In this document: piece after piece, positions 49,914 through 58,581 of the stretch
How the letters are laid out: every line of letters begins with the position of its first letter
Position numbering within the stretch: position 1 is the stretch's first letter
Assembly (NCBI GenBank): GCA_050015055.1
Contig: JBEKCD010000013.1
Location: forward strand, 1 to 64,000
Reading direction: 5' to 3'
Length of the DNA stretch: 64,000 nt
Source: JBEKCD01 sp050015055
GTDB taxonomy: Archaea > Thermoproteota > Bathyarchaeia > Bathyarchaeales > Bathycorpusculaceae
The notes under the pieces: generated by a model
Database searches by the model: none
Seen by the model: the letters and a program-made list of their open reading frames with translations, nothing else
Told to the model about the DNA's origin: nothing
Translations under genes and position numbers: made by a program

Positions 49914-51521
49914 ATGTCAGAACGTACACATAAAAACAGCTCTTACCTGAACGGCAAATCAACGACCGGAAGCCAAACACGTGTCAAAGATACAAGCCCG
50001 ACAAGCGGAATGTGCCCCATATGCATCCGTGACTGCCCATTCCTGTGCGAGATAAGCCTATCAGCTTTCAGAGGAAGAGAAGCACTTTACCCCGAACCAG
50101 CTCAGTTCGGCACCAGCACCGCAGGCGCTCTGAAAGACTTCGGATTAGACTGGTCGCACTTCAACATACAAGCAGGTCTTTTCGAAGCAGAAGGAACTGA
50201 ACCCATCTCCGACGTTATGATATTTCCACTAGTCAAAATAGAAACGAAAGTCGGAGGCATACCGCTAAAACTTCCGATTCTAAACGGCGCGTTCGGCTCA
50301 ACGGACGTTGCAAGACTGAACTGGGAAGGACTAGCCATAGGTGCAGCTCTCGCAGGCACATCTGTGATAGTAGGGGAAAACGTTGGCGGCATGGACGCAG
50401 AAGCACAGATCACGGGCGGAAAGATTACACAGTCGAAAGAACTGAAGCGAAGAGTAGACTTGTTCCGAAAGTTCTGGGACGGAAAGAACGGAGATATAGT
50501 CATACAGACTAACGTTGAAGACCAGAAGCTGGGCGTCGATGTCTACGCCATTTCCAAACTCGAAGTCAACGTCATCGAAAGAAAATGGGGACAAGGCGCA
50601 AAGGCCATCGGAGGCGAAGTGCGCGTAAGAGACCTGGAAAAAGCCATTCTGCTGAAAAAGAGAGGCTACGTAGTCATCCCAGACCCTGAAGACCCTGATA
50701 TTCAAAAGGCATTCAAGGAAGGCGTGTTCAGATCCTTCGAGAGACACAGCAGAGTAGGCATACCCAAAGAGAAGAGCTTCATAGAAGACATAGAGTGGCT
50801 GAGAAAGCAAGGAGCAAAACACGTAACACTCAAAACAGGAGCATACAGACCATCAGCCGTCGCTTGGACAATGAAAATGGCCTCGGAAGCCAAAATCGAT
50901 TACGTTTCCTTCGACGGCGCCGCGGGCGGAACAGGCATGAGCCCGGTGCCAATGATGGACGAAATGAGCATCCCAACTGTCTATCTCGAATCCATAGTCC
51001 TCAGATGCGCACAGATACTGAAAAAGAAAGGACGCTACGTTCCGGACCTGATAATGGCCGGTGGATTCATAGAAGAAACATCGATGTTCAAGGCTTTAGC
51101 AATGAGCAATTTTGGAAATGGCCCCTTCATAAAAGCTGTTCTGCTTGGACGTTCACCAATAACTGCCGTCATGAAGTCCAGCTACTTCAAGCAACTGTCT
51201 GACGAAGGCAAACTGCCAAAAGCCTTCTCGGATAAGTTCGGCGCCACACCCGAAAAGTTCTTCATCGCCACTCCCGAACTGAGGTCAAAATACGGCGCAC
51301 GCTTCAAAGAAATACCCTGGGAAGCCATAGGGATGTATACATACTTAACCGACCGAATAGGCGTAGGACTGAAACAACTCTTGGCTGGCAACAGAAAATG
51401 GAAACTGGAACTCGCTAACAGAAACGACTTAATGAGCCTATCCGAAAGAGCCACCAAAGTAACGGGCATACCAATGGCCGACGAAGTGGAAAAAGACGCA
51501 ATCGAGAGAATCCTCGAATAA
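49914..51521 (+). CDS. FMN-binding glutamate-synthase-like protein (third paralogue)
   Basis: A four-Cys cluster (CPICIRDCPFLC) near residue 35 precedes a GOGAT-type TIM barrel. The substrate/FMN loop reads SFDGAAGGTGMSP, and LIMAGGFIEETSMFKALAM replaces the usual glycine-rich end; KGGAVLLGRSP-like residues follow. The 3Fe-4S motif of true GOGAT (C-R-x-C-H-x(4)-C-P-x-G) is absent and no glutaminase or GXGXG part is encoded nearby. It is therefore an FMN oxidoreductase of the glutamate synthase fold whose substrate is open. It shares its promoter word with GDH, which starts 82 bp downstream, so a role beside glutamate metabolism is likely. Confidence 0.8.
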   Translation: MSERTHKNSSYLNGKSTTGSQTRVKDTSPTSGMCPICIRDCPFLCEISLSAFRGREALYPEPAQFGTSTAGALKDFGLDWSHFNIQAGLFEAEGTEPISDVMIFPLVKIETKVGGIPLKLPILNGAFGSTDVARLNWEGLAIGAALAGTSVIVGENVGGMDAEAQITGGKITQSKELKRRVDLFRKFWDGKNGDIVIQTNVEDQKLGVDVYAISKLEVNVIERKWGQGAKAIGGEVRVRDLEKAILLKKRGYVVIPDPEDPDIQKAFKEGVFRSFERHSRVGIPKEKSFIEDIEWLRKQGAKHVTLKTGAYRPSAVAWTMKMASEAKIDYVSFDGAAGGTGMSPVPMMDEMSIPTVYLESIVLRCAQILKKKGRYVPDLIMAGGFIEETSMFKALAMSNFGNGPFIKAVLLGRSPITAVMKSSYFKQLSDEGKLPKAFSDKFGATPEKFFIATPELRSKYGARFKEIPWEAIGMYTYLTDRIGVGLKQLLAGNRKWKLELANRNDLMSLSERATKVTGIPMADEVEKDAIERILE

Positions 51522-51529
51522 CAAACCTC

Positions 51530-51548
51530 TCTTTTTTTTAGTTTTTTT
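51530..51548 (+). terminator. T-rich transcription terminator
   Basis: CTTTTTTTTAGTTTTTTT directly follows the stop of the glutamate-synthase-like gene, the usual archaeal intrinsic terminator of one or two T-runs without hairpin. It separates that gene from the GDH promoter. Confidence 0.75.
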
Positions 51549-51550
51549 AA

Positions 51551-51565
51551 GCAACGTTTAAATGC
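51551..51565 (+). promoter_or_regulatory. GDH promoter, identical to 49842-49856
   Basis: GCAACGTTTAAATGC predicts transcription start near 51586, 18 nt before ATG 51604. The same 15-mer precedes the glutamate-synthase-like gene. Confidence 0.68.
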
Positions 51566-51603
51566 GGTAAGATCTCTAGCCATAGAAACTAGAGGAATTA
51601 TCC

Positions 51604-52854
51604 ATGGCGGGAACACAAACAGCACTGGCTGTCGCCCTAGAGCAGCTGAAAATAGCGGCTGACAAACTGAAACTCGACTCAGGATTACGCGCAATGCTAG
51701 CAAATCCAAAACGGTCACTTATCGTCTCCATTTCCGTGAAAATGGACGATGGAAACATAAACGTCTTCACTGGTTGCCGCGTGCAACATTGGGACGCGAG
51801 AGGACCATTCAAGGGCGGCATAAGATACCACCCGAATGTCACTTTGGAAGAGGTGACGGCACTGTCAATATGGATGACATGGAAGTGCGCCGTCGTAGAC
51901 ATCCCCTATGGAGGAGCGAAAGGAGGAGTCTGCTGCAACCCAAAGAAAATGTCAAAGGGCGAGCTGGAAAGAATGACAAGACGCTTCACAAGCTTGCTCT
52001 ACGATTTCATCGGCCCATACCGCGACGTGCCGGCTCCTGACGTCTACACAGACTCGCAAACCATGGCATGGATAATGGACACTTACAGCCAGATAAGAGG
52101 CTACAGCGTCCCAGAGTGCGTTACCGGAAAACCCCTCAGCATAGGCGGCTCAGAAGGAAGATCGGAAGCAACCTCGCTCGGCGTCGTCGTCTGCGCAAGA
52201 GAGGCTGCGAAACAAATGGGACTGAAACTAAAAGGAGCAACAGCCGCCGTTCAAGGCTTCGGCAACGTGGGCTGGAACGCCGCCAAAATAGCATACGACT
52301 TGGGCTGCAAGATCTTGGCTGTGAGCGATTCAACAGGAGGAATCTGCACCTCCAAAGGCTTGAACCCCTACGAAGTCTTTGAACACAAGTCTAAAACTGG
52401 CTCTGTCCTTAACTTCAAAGGAACCGAAAACGTCACGAACAAAGAGATACTTGAGACAAAATGTGATATCCTCATACCCGCAGCATTGGAAAACCAGATA
52501 ACCAGAACAAACGTAGACAAAATAGAGGCAAAGATAGTAGCTGAGGGAGCAAACGGGCCAACGACACCCGAAGCCGACAGGGCGCTTCACGAAAAAGGAA
52601 CAGTCCTGATTCCAGACATACTGGCAAACTCGGGAGGAGTAGCAACAAGCTATTTTGAGTGGGTTCAAAATCTGACACGCGAGCACTGGTCGCTGGAAGA
52701 TGTGAACAGGAAACTGGAGAACAAGATGGTCAAAGCATTCAACGATGTCCATAGAACCGCCAAGAAAGAAGAAAGCGATTTGCGCACGGCCGCTCTGATG
52801 CTCGGTGTGGGAAGAGTTGCTGAAGCAATAAAGACTCTGGGCCTATGGCCATGA
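51604..52854 (+). CDS. gdhA: glutamate dehydrogenase (Glu/Leu/Phe/Val family)
   Basis: The substrate lysines lie in GPFKGGIRYHP and YGGAKGGV, the catalytic Asp in PAPDVYTD, and the Rossmann dinucleotide site in AVQGFGNVGWNAA. PCNP-like residues are in VAEGANGPTTPEAD, and WVQNLTREHWS closes the family signature. The length (416) is typical of hexameric archaeal GDH. The coenzyme site has S-D-S-T after strand 2 (LAVSDSTGG), which does not decide between NAD and NADP. GAGGAATTATCC precedes ATG 51604. Role: reversible oxidation of glutamate to 2-oxoglutarate and ammonia. Confidence 0.93.
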   Translation: MAGTQTALAVALEQLKIAADKLKLDSGLRAMLANPKRSLIVSISVKMDDGNINVFTGCRVQHWDARGPFKGGIRYHPNVTLEEVTALSIWMTWKCAVVDIPYGGAKGGVCCNPKKMSKGELERMTRRFTSLLYDFIGPYRDVPAPDVYTDSQTMAWIMDTYSQIRGYSVPECVTGKPLSIGGSEGRSEATSLGVVVCAREAAKQMGLKLKGATAAVQGFGNVGWNAAKIAYDLGCKILAVSDSTGGICTSKGLNPYEVFEHKSKTGSVLNFKGTENVTNKEILETKCDILIPAALENQITRTNVDKIEAKIVAEGANGPTTPEADRALHEKGTVLIPDILANSGGVATSYFEWVQNLTREHWSLEDVNRKLENKMVKAFNDVHRTAKKEESDLRTAALMLGVGRVAEAIKTLGLWP

Positions 52855-53027
52855 CAACATGAGGATAAAAGATTCTCTTCCATTTTCTATTCCAAGAACG
52901 GAATCCCATAATCTTAATACTGTCTTGATCCTGTCAGACTCTCTAATCTAAACTTTTAAGCAGCAGTCTTCACATCTTGTCCTGCACTGAGTGCCTGCGG
53001 TATCGAGTGTTAGGAAAGGGGAAGAAG

Positions 53028-53597
53028 ATGCCACGAACTGTCGCGTCAAAGATCGAATTTCAAGATTTCTGTTTTGAGAACTCGTTAGTTAGGATAATTG
53101 CAAACAGAGCTTGCCCTGAAATCAAACTCGGAGGCCTCTGCGTGGGCCCTCTCGAGGAAGGAAACGAATATGAAGTTTATTATTGGGCAGCTCTAGAGCT
53201 TGAAAAGTCCGGAATCGCCCGTATTCATGAAGAAGAGCAGGTTGATGCGGCCAAGCTTAACAAGATTCAATGGACTGAGCGCATACAAAGCCCTGGCCAA
53301 ATATCTAGACTGCCTGAGAATTTCTACCCGAAGGTTCGAAGATACCTTACGAAATTGAAACAAGAAATCGTGCGAGATCCCGAAAAAGTGCGCGAATACG
53401 AAAGAGTCAGACAATTGGCTCAGGATATCATAAATTCAAGACTGAAGAAAATCATCTCAATCGCCTCGGCTCCCGCTCAAACAGAAAATGCGTTGAGAAA
53501 TCTTGCGGACGAGGAAAAGTTTCTCTATGAGAAGCTGTTCAAGCTTATCTGTCAGTGGAAGACCCAAATAATCGAACAGCAAGAGGGACGCAGATGA
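53028..53597 (+). CDS. gins23: GINS complex subunit Gins23
   Basis: The N-terminal part (KIEFQDFCFENSLVRII, GPLEEGNEYEVYYWAALELEKSGIA) is the B-domain of archaeal Gins23; the helical A-domain follows (LPENFYPKVRRYLTKLKQEI, EYERVRQLAQDIINSRLKKI). This B-before-A order distinguishes Gins23 from Gins15. ATG 53028 follows GGGGAAG; the frame is open further upstream (52977). It overlaps mcm by 4 bp, as in other archaea, and forms the CMG-like helicase with MCM and a RecJ/Cdc45 protein. Confidence 0.88.
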   Translation: MPRTVASKIEFQDFCFENSLVRIIANRACPEIKLGGLCVGPLEEGNEYEVYYWAALELEKSGIARIHEEEQVDAAKLNKIQWTERIQSPGQISRLPENFYPKVRRYLTKLKQEIVRDPEKVREYERVRQLAQDIINSRLKKIISIASAPAQTENALRNLADEEKFLYEKLFKLICQWKTQIIEQQEGRR

Positions 53598-55630
53598 CCG
53601 AAGAACTGGAGGCTGTAGACCCACAAGAACGATTCCAGGATTTCCTAAAGACCGAAAGATACCGTCAAAGGATCTCGCAGATGGCATTGGCAGGCACGAC
53701 ATCATTGACGGTTGACTTTGAAGATCTTCTGGCCTTTGATCAAAGGCTTGCGGAGGAGCTTCTGGAAAAACCTGAAGAATATCTAAAGCACGCCAACAAC
53801 GCCGCTTATGCGCAGCTGCAGATAGAAGATCCAGAATACGCCGAAAAAGCTGCAACTGTGAATGCACGGGTTGTACGGCTGTTAGAGGCGGAGCCGCTGC
53901 GCAAACTCGGTTCACAGCAGATTGGCAGACTTGTAATGGTTGAAGGAATCGTAGTTCGTTCATCACCAGTCCGCCCCATGGTCATGCAAGCGGCATTCAA
54001 ATGCAAAAGATGTGGAACATTGAACCCAGTGGACCAGACGGGCACGTACCTGAAAGCACCTTTCACATGCAGCAGCCCAGATTGCGGATCCAAAGGCCCA
54101 TTTGAATTCGTCCAAGAGGAATCGACCTTCATAGACTCTCAAGATTTACGAGTTCAAGAAAGACCAGAAGACTTGCCCCCGGGACAACTGCCTAGAACGC
54201 TGAACATCAAACTGGTGGGAAGCGAAATCGTTGACGTTGCAAGACCTGGCGACGACGTTTCCACAGTTGGAGAAGTACACGCTTTCGCGCCAACACTGCC
54301 AGGTGTTGGAAAGCTTCGAACCTTCATTCTTCACTTGGATGCCAACTCGATCGAGGTTATGGGCAAAGAACCAGAAACAGCACAGCCATCACCGAAGGAA
54401 GAAGAAAAAATCCTCGAACTGGCAAAGGATCCTTGGGTGCATCGCAAGATCGTGAGCTCGATTGCCCCATCAATCTATGGCTATGATCACATCAAAGAGG
54501 CAATAATGTACCTCCTGTTCGGAGGTGTGCCAAAGACGCTTCCAGACATCACGATAAGGGGGGAGCTAAACGCACTTATAGTCGGGGACCCCGGAACCGC
54601 AAAATCTCAATTATTGCAGTACGTAGCACGAATCGCACCACGCGGCCTATACACGTCTGGAAGGGGCACCACAGCCGCGGGCCTGACGGCTGCAGTCATC
54701 CGAGAAAAGGGGGGCGGAATGAGCCTTGAAGCCGGAGCTTTAGTGCTGGCTGACAAGGGAATTTGCTGCATAGACGAAATGGATAAGATGCGCCCAGAGG
54801 ACAGAGTAGCAATTCACGAAGCCATGGAACAGCACACCGTTTCAGTTGCAAAGGGGGGCATCGTTGCAACACTCAACGCCCGAGCGGCCATACTTGCGGC
54901 TGCAAACCCCGCATTAGGAAGATACGAACCGCATCGCACCGTTGCCGAAAACATCTCTCTGCCAGTCACAATACTCTCAAGGTTTGACTTGATCTTTGTG
55001 TTGAGGGACGTGCCGAACAAGGAATCAGACACCAAAATGTCGGAACACATCCTAGAAATACACAGAAAAGGCTCTAGCCCTGTTGAACCGCCGATACCGG
55101 TGGAACTCCTGCGGAAATACATCGGCTACGCCAAGGGAGTAAAGCCTGTTCTAGGCCAAGAAGCTCTCAAACGTCTCGGCGATTTCTACCTGGCGATGCG
55201 CTCAGCCAGCGAAGCAGAAGGTTCACCCGTAGCCATCACGGCACGGCAACTGGAGTCCCTTGTACGCACAGCCGAAGCAAGAGCCCGCGTGGCTCTCAGA
55301 AAAGAAGTAACAGCCGAAGACGCAGAAGCTGCAGTAGCAATCATGAAAAGATCACTCGAAGAAGTCGGCATAGACCTATCCTCGTACAAAATAGACATAG
55401 ACATAATCATGACAGGAAAACCCAAAAGCATGAGAGACCGACTGCAAATAATCCTCTCGGCGCTGATGGAAATGGAGAAAGAAACAGGAATGGTCGAAAA
55501 AGCCGCACTGTTCGACGAACTTGAAACGAAATACAAGATTCCAAGAGGAGAATCAGATCGCCTCATAGGACAACTGCTGCGCGAAGGAACGATTTACGAG
55601 CCCAGAGAAGGCTACCTGAAAAAGACGTAG
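53594..55630 (+). CDS. mcm: replicative helicase MCM
   Basis: The N-terminal domain has the zinc knuckle C137/C140/C159/C164. The AAA+ domain has Walker A GDPGTAKS (331-338), Walker B CCIDEM (391-396) and the arginine finger in SRFD (Arg463). A C-terminal winged helix ends the chain (RGESDRLIGQLLREGTIYEP). At 678 residues it is a complete single archaeal MCM. ATG 53594 overlaps the gins23 stop (ATGA), giving coupled translation of helicase and activator. Confidence 0.96.
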   Translation: MTEELEAVDPQERFQDFLKTERYRQRISQMALAGTTSLTVDFEDLLAFDQRLAEELLEKPEEYLKHANNAAYAQLQIEDPEYAEKAATVNARVVRLLEAEPLRKLGSQQIGRLVMVEGIVVRSSPVRPMVMQAAFKCKRCGTLNPVDQTGTYLKAPFTCSSPDCGSKGPFEFVQEESTFIDSQDLRVQERPEDLPPGQLPRTLNIKLVGSEIVDVARPGDDVSTVGEVHAFAPTLPGVGKLRTFILHLDANSIEVMGKEPETAQPSPKEEEKILELAKDPWVHRKIVSSIAPSIYGYDHIKEAIMYLLFGGVPKTLPDITIRGELNALIVGDPGTAKSQLLQYVARIAPRGLYTSGRGTTAAGLTAAVIREKGGGMSLEAGALVLADKGICCIDEMDKMRPEDRVAIHEAMEQHTVSVAKGGIVATLNARAAILAAANPALGRYEPHRTVAENISLPVTILSRFDLIFVLRDVPNKESDTKMSEHILEIHRKGSSPVEPPIPVELLRKYIGYAKGVKPVLGQEALKRLGDFYLAMRSASEAEGSPVAITARQLESLVRTAEARARVALRKEVTAEDAEAAVAIMKRSLEEVGIDLSSYKIDIDIIMTGKPKSMRDRLQIILSALMEMEKETGMVEKAALFDELETKYKIPRGESDRLIGQLLREGTIYEPREGYLKKT

Positions 55631-56190
55631 ACAATGTTAGCTGCCCCGACGAATCGACCCCAATTTCCTAACAGGTATCAAGACAGAAACCTAGCCAGCG
55701 AAAACACAGGCCATGATATTAACATACGTGCCGTCATTATGTCACTGCTAGCGCGCGCGGCGTGGACGGCAACCGCGAAGTAAGCCTGCCAGAACCCGCC
55801 ATTCTGGCTTTGTACCGCGGGCAACACTGCCCTAGTCCCTGACTCATACATTGAAAATTACATCTGACATTACAAATAAAAGGGCTGAGTCCACTTTGAA
55901 CAGCAGTCCAGCCTGATTTTCTCCATCGTTTGTAACAGTACACATTACATCCGACATTACAAGTAAAAAAGGGGAGCGACTTTGCTGGATTATGATGCAG
56001 AAGGTGTTTCAGCACACTTGAATTAACAGCGCGCGCAAGTCGTTGGCACAGAAAAAGAAACAATACCAGGAAATATGAAGACCGCATTGGAACGGCCAAG
56101 ACCCTGCCGAAGACATCTGCTCATGGAATTAGCAGCTTTGCCGAAAGAATCGTAGGGATAATCAAGGAAGACATGATGTCTTGATGGTGT
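55631..56190. other. 560-bp gap without a gene, holding repeat A copy 2
   Basis: Between the convergent mcm and PAC2 genes there are GCGCGC tracts at 55751 and 56030 and the repeat at 55834-55982. Frames inside are short and carry no recognisable motif. Confidence 0.65.
55834..55982 (-). repeat. dispersed repeat family A, copy 2 (inverted)
   Basis: The 149 bp read on the minus strand match 7945-8094 with about 17 mismatches and one indel. TTACAA words at 55870 and 55957 mark the 87-nt internal period. The end AGTCCCTGACTCATACATTG is identical in both copies. Confidence 0.85.
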
Positions 56191-56964
56191 TCAGGAGATG
56201 TAAGTAACTTTCTTGTCTTCTTCTTTCCGTGTTTCCTCAGCTTCTAACGTTCTTTTTTCTTCGATACTCTGCAAACGCGTAACCATCTTGTCCGCTTTGG
56301 CGATTTCCTCATCAAGTCCAGCCAAGCTTACCTCAAAACCGAGGAGTGACTGCAAGACTTCCAAAACACTCTTGGCTGACTTCGGATCTGGCAGGTATCC
56401 TCGCGTCTCCCCCAAGAGGCAGAGAGCATCGATCTTCTTGAAATGTGAGAGGCCTAAGATTAGTCCAGCGGTACCCACGATAGGGCTTCCTGTGGGACTG
56501 ATCTCGGCACCTGCCTGCTGTGCTTTTTTCAGCAATTCCTGGCTCGTGGCAGCGGCGACAACCTTGGGCTTGTCCTTGGCTTCCATTCGGTAGCCCCCTA
56601 TCGTTATGATGGTCTTCACGTTGCATTTGCTGGCAAAGCTCAGTATGCTGTTAGAAATCTCGTATTGCCCTTCAATCGTCTGCGCCTGACTGTCACCCGT
56701 GAAGAGCACAAGGTCGTTCTTTCTGCTCTTGTTCTTCCAGAAATAGAACGTTCCACGCAAGAGCCTCACGTTTCCCTTCTTGCTCACAAGCACGAAGTAT
56801 GGAAAGTGCGGTGAATAGATATATGCGAGCTTTTCTGCTTTCAGCCATTTTACTAAATATCGTATAGCGATTTTGCCGACAAGTCCCAAACCCGGCAACC
56901 CCTCGATCAAAATGGGGTTGTTCAAATCGACCTTCTTGAGCTCTTTGATGACCGTCTCTTTCAC
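56191..56964 (-). CDS. proteasome assembly chaperone family (PAC2) protein
   Basis: ILIEGLPGLGLVGKIAIRYLV at the start, then VLFTGDSQAQTIEGQYEIS and IITIGGYRMEAKDKPKVVAA, and GSPIVGTAGLILGLS, are the blocks of the PAC2/COG2047 ATP-grasp-like family. The C-terminal 40 residues form a charged helix (GLDEEIAKADKMVTRLQSIE). The cellular role in archaea is still only assumed (proteasome assembly or a ligase-like activity). GTG 56964 overlaps the Nop10 stop by 4 bp, placing it at the end of the L44e-S27e-aIF2alpha-Nop10 operon, as in many archaea. Confidence 0.88.
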   Translation of the reverse strand: MKETVIKELKKVDLNNPILIEGLPGLGLVGKIAIRYLVKWLKAEKLAYIYSPHFPYFVLVSKKGNVRLLRGTFYFWKNKSRKNDLVLFTGDSQAQTIEGQYEISNSILSFASKCNVKTIITIGGYRMEAKDKPKVVAAATSQELLKKAQQAGAEISPTGSPIVGTAGLILGLSHFKKIDALCLLGETRGYLPDPKSAKSVLEVLQSLLGFEVSLAGLDEEIAKADKMVTRLQSIEEKRTLEAEETRKEEDKKVTYIS

Positions 56965-57131
56965 TCGTTTGAACCCTCCATTTTCAAGGCCATTCGATAC
57001 CTGAAATATTTGTCGTCAGGCGAGAATTTCGGCGGATGAGGCACTCTGACCGCTCCGCCGCAATATGGACATACATCCTTCTTCAGCGTGTAGCTTCCAC
57101 ACTTCTCACATTTCCTCAGCAGCCAAACCAT
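56961..57131 (-). CDS. nop10: H/ACA ribonucleoprotein subunit Nop10
   Basis: The 56-residue frame reads LLRKCEKCGSYTLKKDVCPYCGG, then RVPHPPKFSPDDKYFRYR, a zinc ribbon followed by the P-x-x-F-S-P-x-D-x-Y-x-x-Y-R signature of Nop10. It binds Cbf5 in the pseudouridylation complex. ATG 57131 overlaps the stop of the aIF2-alpha gene by one base (TGATG), and its own stop overlaps the PAC2 start. Confidence 0.95.
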   Translation of the reverse strand: MVWLLRKCEKCGSYTLKKDVCPYCGGAVRVPHPPKFSPDDKYFRYRMALKMEGSNE

Positions 57132-57919
57132 CACTTTTCCCTCTTGAAACTACCCTGTCCGCCGGCTTTGGTGACGTTTGTCACTATGTTCTCAGCTACC
57201 GTTTGAAATGTGTCTTCGGCGCGCTTGTAGTCCTCAGCCAAGACTTCGATGCTGTATTTCGGAGCAGCAATAACATAGAAACGAAGCTTCGTCGTGCCAA
57301 GCTTTTCTGCCTTCTTGGCACTCGAAAAAGCTTCCCTTATAATTTTCACTCCGTTCGGCTTCATGCATCGAAGCTCGATCGTTCCCTTCACTCTGACCAT
57401 TGGCACGTGTATCCTTTCTTGACCCACCTCGAAAACTGCTTTGGCAATTTCTTCAGGTACACCGATTTTCGTCAGAGATTCGGCGCCTTCTTTTACGGCC
57501 TTTTCGAAGCCTTCGTACAACCCGTACTCGTTCTCCATGAGCCCTCCTGCTTTGTCATAGATTTCCTGCAAGGGCAAACCTGTTTTCTCGGCGACACCTC
57601 GAATCAGAGCTTCGGCTTTCCTCTCCTTTTTCCAAGCCATTGTCTTCTCGATTTTTTCCCTCTTCGTAACTCGCCTTAGGGACAAGTCCACGTGCCCCTT
57701 TTCAGGGTCAACACGCAGAACCTTCAAAACAAGCTTCTGTCCCTCTCGGACAAAATCGCGAATGTTACGAATCCACGATGAAGAGATTTCTGAACGGTGC
57801 AGCAACCCTCTCTTGCCATACTCATCTAATTTCACGTAAGCACCGAAATCGGTCACGGTTTCCACAGTGGCCATTACCAGGTCGCCTGTCTCGGGCCACT
57901 CCGACTTTTTTAGCGACAT
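57131..57919 (-). CDS. eif2a: translation initiation factor aIF2 subunit alpha
   Basis: The S1 domain at residues about 8-85 reads GDLVMATVETVTDFGAYVKLDEYGKRGLLHRSEISSSWIRNI; the helical domain (KEGAESLTKIGVPEEIAKAV) and the C-terminal alpha/beta domain binding aIF2-gamma (GTTKLRFYVIAAPKYSIEVLA) follow. All three domains of the archaeal factor are present in 262 residues. It lies 15 nt after the S27e gene and overlaps Nop10, the standard archaeal order. Confidence 0.96.
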   Translation of the reverse strand: MSLKKSEWPETGDLVMATVETVTDFGAYVKLDEYGKRGLLHRSEISSSWIRNIRDFVREGQKLVLKVLRVDPEKGHVDLSLRRVTKREKIEKTMAWKKERKAEALIRGVAEKTGLPLQEIYDKAGGLMENEYGLYEGFEKAVKEGAESLTKIGVPEEIAKAVFEVGQERIHVPMVRVKGTIELRCMKPNGVKIIREAFSSAKKAEKLGTTKLRFYVIAAPKYSIEVLAEDYKRAEDTFQTVAENIVTNVTKAGGQGSFKREK

Positions 57920-57934
57920 TGTGAACCTTCATCC

Positions 57935-58132
57935 CTACTCGAAAACCGCGACTATTTCGCCCTTAATCCTTGCTTTCCCGCTTGACGGTGAGGCAAGCTC
58001 GATTCCACAAACGTTGCAGTTCACTTTGTTCACCGCGCTGCTGAAAACTATTTGCTCGTTCCCGCATTTCAGACACTTCACACGGACAAAACTGCTTCTC
58101 GGTCTCGGAATAAGCCTTTCCCAATCAGACAT
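57935..58132 (-). CDS. rps27e: ribosomal protein S27e
   Basis: The 65-residue protein shows SSFVRVKCLKCGNEQIVFSS and NKVNCNVCGIELASPSSGKA, the CxxC...CxxC zinc ribbon and the conserved G-x-A-x-I of S27e. I start at ATG 58132 (SDWERLIPRP), because the nine residues encoded upstream are not conserved in the family. It lies 19 nt after L44e. Confidence 0.95.
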   Translation of the reverse strand: MSDWERLIPRPRSSFVRVKCLKCGNEQIVFSSAVNKVNCNVCGIELASPSSGKARIKGEIVAVFE

Positions 58133-58151
58133 ACACATCCTCCCTAAACAA

Positions 58152-58436
58152 TCACACAATAGCCAATTTTCTAAGCCGTATACCGTCCTTGTGCCTCATG
58201 AAACCGCAGATCTTGCACTTCAACTTCAAAGTCTGCTTCTTCGTTGTCTTCGCAAACTCCCTCTGAAGCGGATACTTCTGCCCACCGTAACCCCTCTTTT
58301 CTCGCGCGTGTTGCCGCTCACCCTTGGCCAAGGCTCTCCGCTTGCCAGCCTTGTAAAGAGTGACAGAATGAGCCTGATGCTGCTTACACTTTGGACAGTA
58401 TGTTTTTATTTCCTTAGGAACGTTCACGTTAGGCAC
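58152..58436 (-). CDS. rpl44e: ribosomal protein L44e
   Basis: VPKEIKTYCPKCKQHQAH at the start, KRRALAKGERQHAREKRGYGGQ in the middle and LKCKICGFMRHKDGIRLRK at the end are the conserved blocks of L44e, with four zinc-binding Cys. GTG 58436 opens the frame; a second GTG three codons downstream (58427) is closer to the usual N-terminus. It is the first gene of the ribosomal/aIF2alpha operon, divergent from the archaeosortase gene. Confidence 0.95.
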   Translation of the reverse strand: MPNVNVPKEIKTYCPKCKQHQAHSVTLYKAGKRRALAKGERQHAREKRGYGGQKYPLQREFAKTTKKQTLKLKCKICGFMRHKDGIRLRKLAIV

Positions 58437-58553
58437 GACCAGCTTTGCATAAAGAAACGACAGATCCTCTTATACTTTTTCGCCTCTTCCAGAGGCGGGC
58501 CAATCACGAATAGTTTCCAGTTCTTTCCAGAAATCGGTTTATTAGTTGCTGAA

Positions 58554-58563
58554 TGTTTAAACT
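58554..58563 (+). promoter_or_regulatory. TATA box of the archaeosortase gene
   Basis: TGTTTAAACT centres at about 58558, 24 bp before ATG 58582. This is the spacing of a leaderless archaeal transcript and argues against ATG 58564, which would lie only 6 bp beyond the centre of the box. Confidence 0.6.
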
Positions 58564-58581
58564 ATGACAGCAAAGAGGGCA

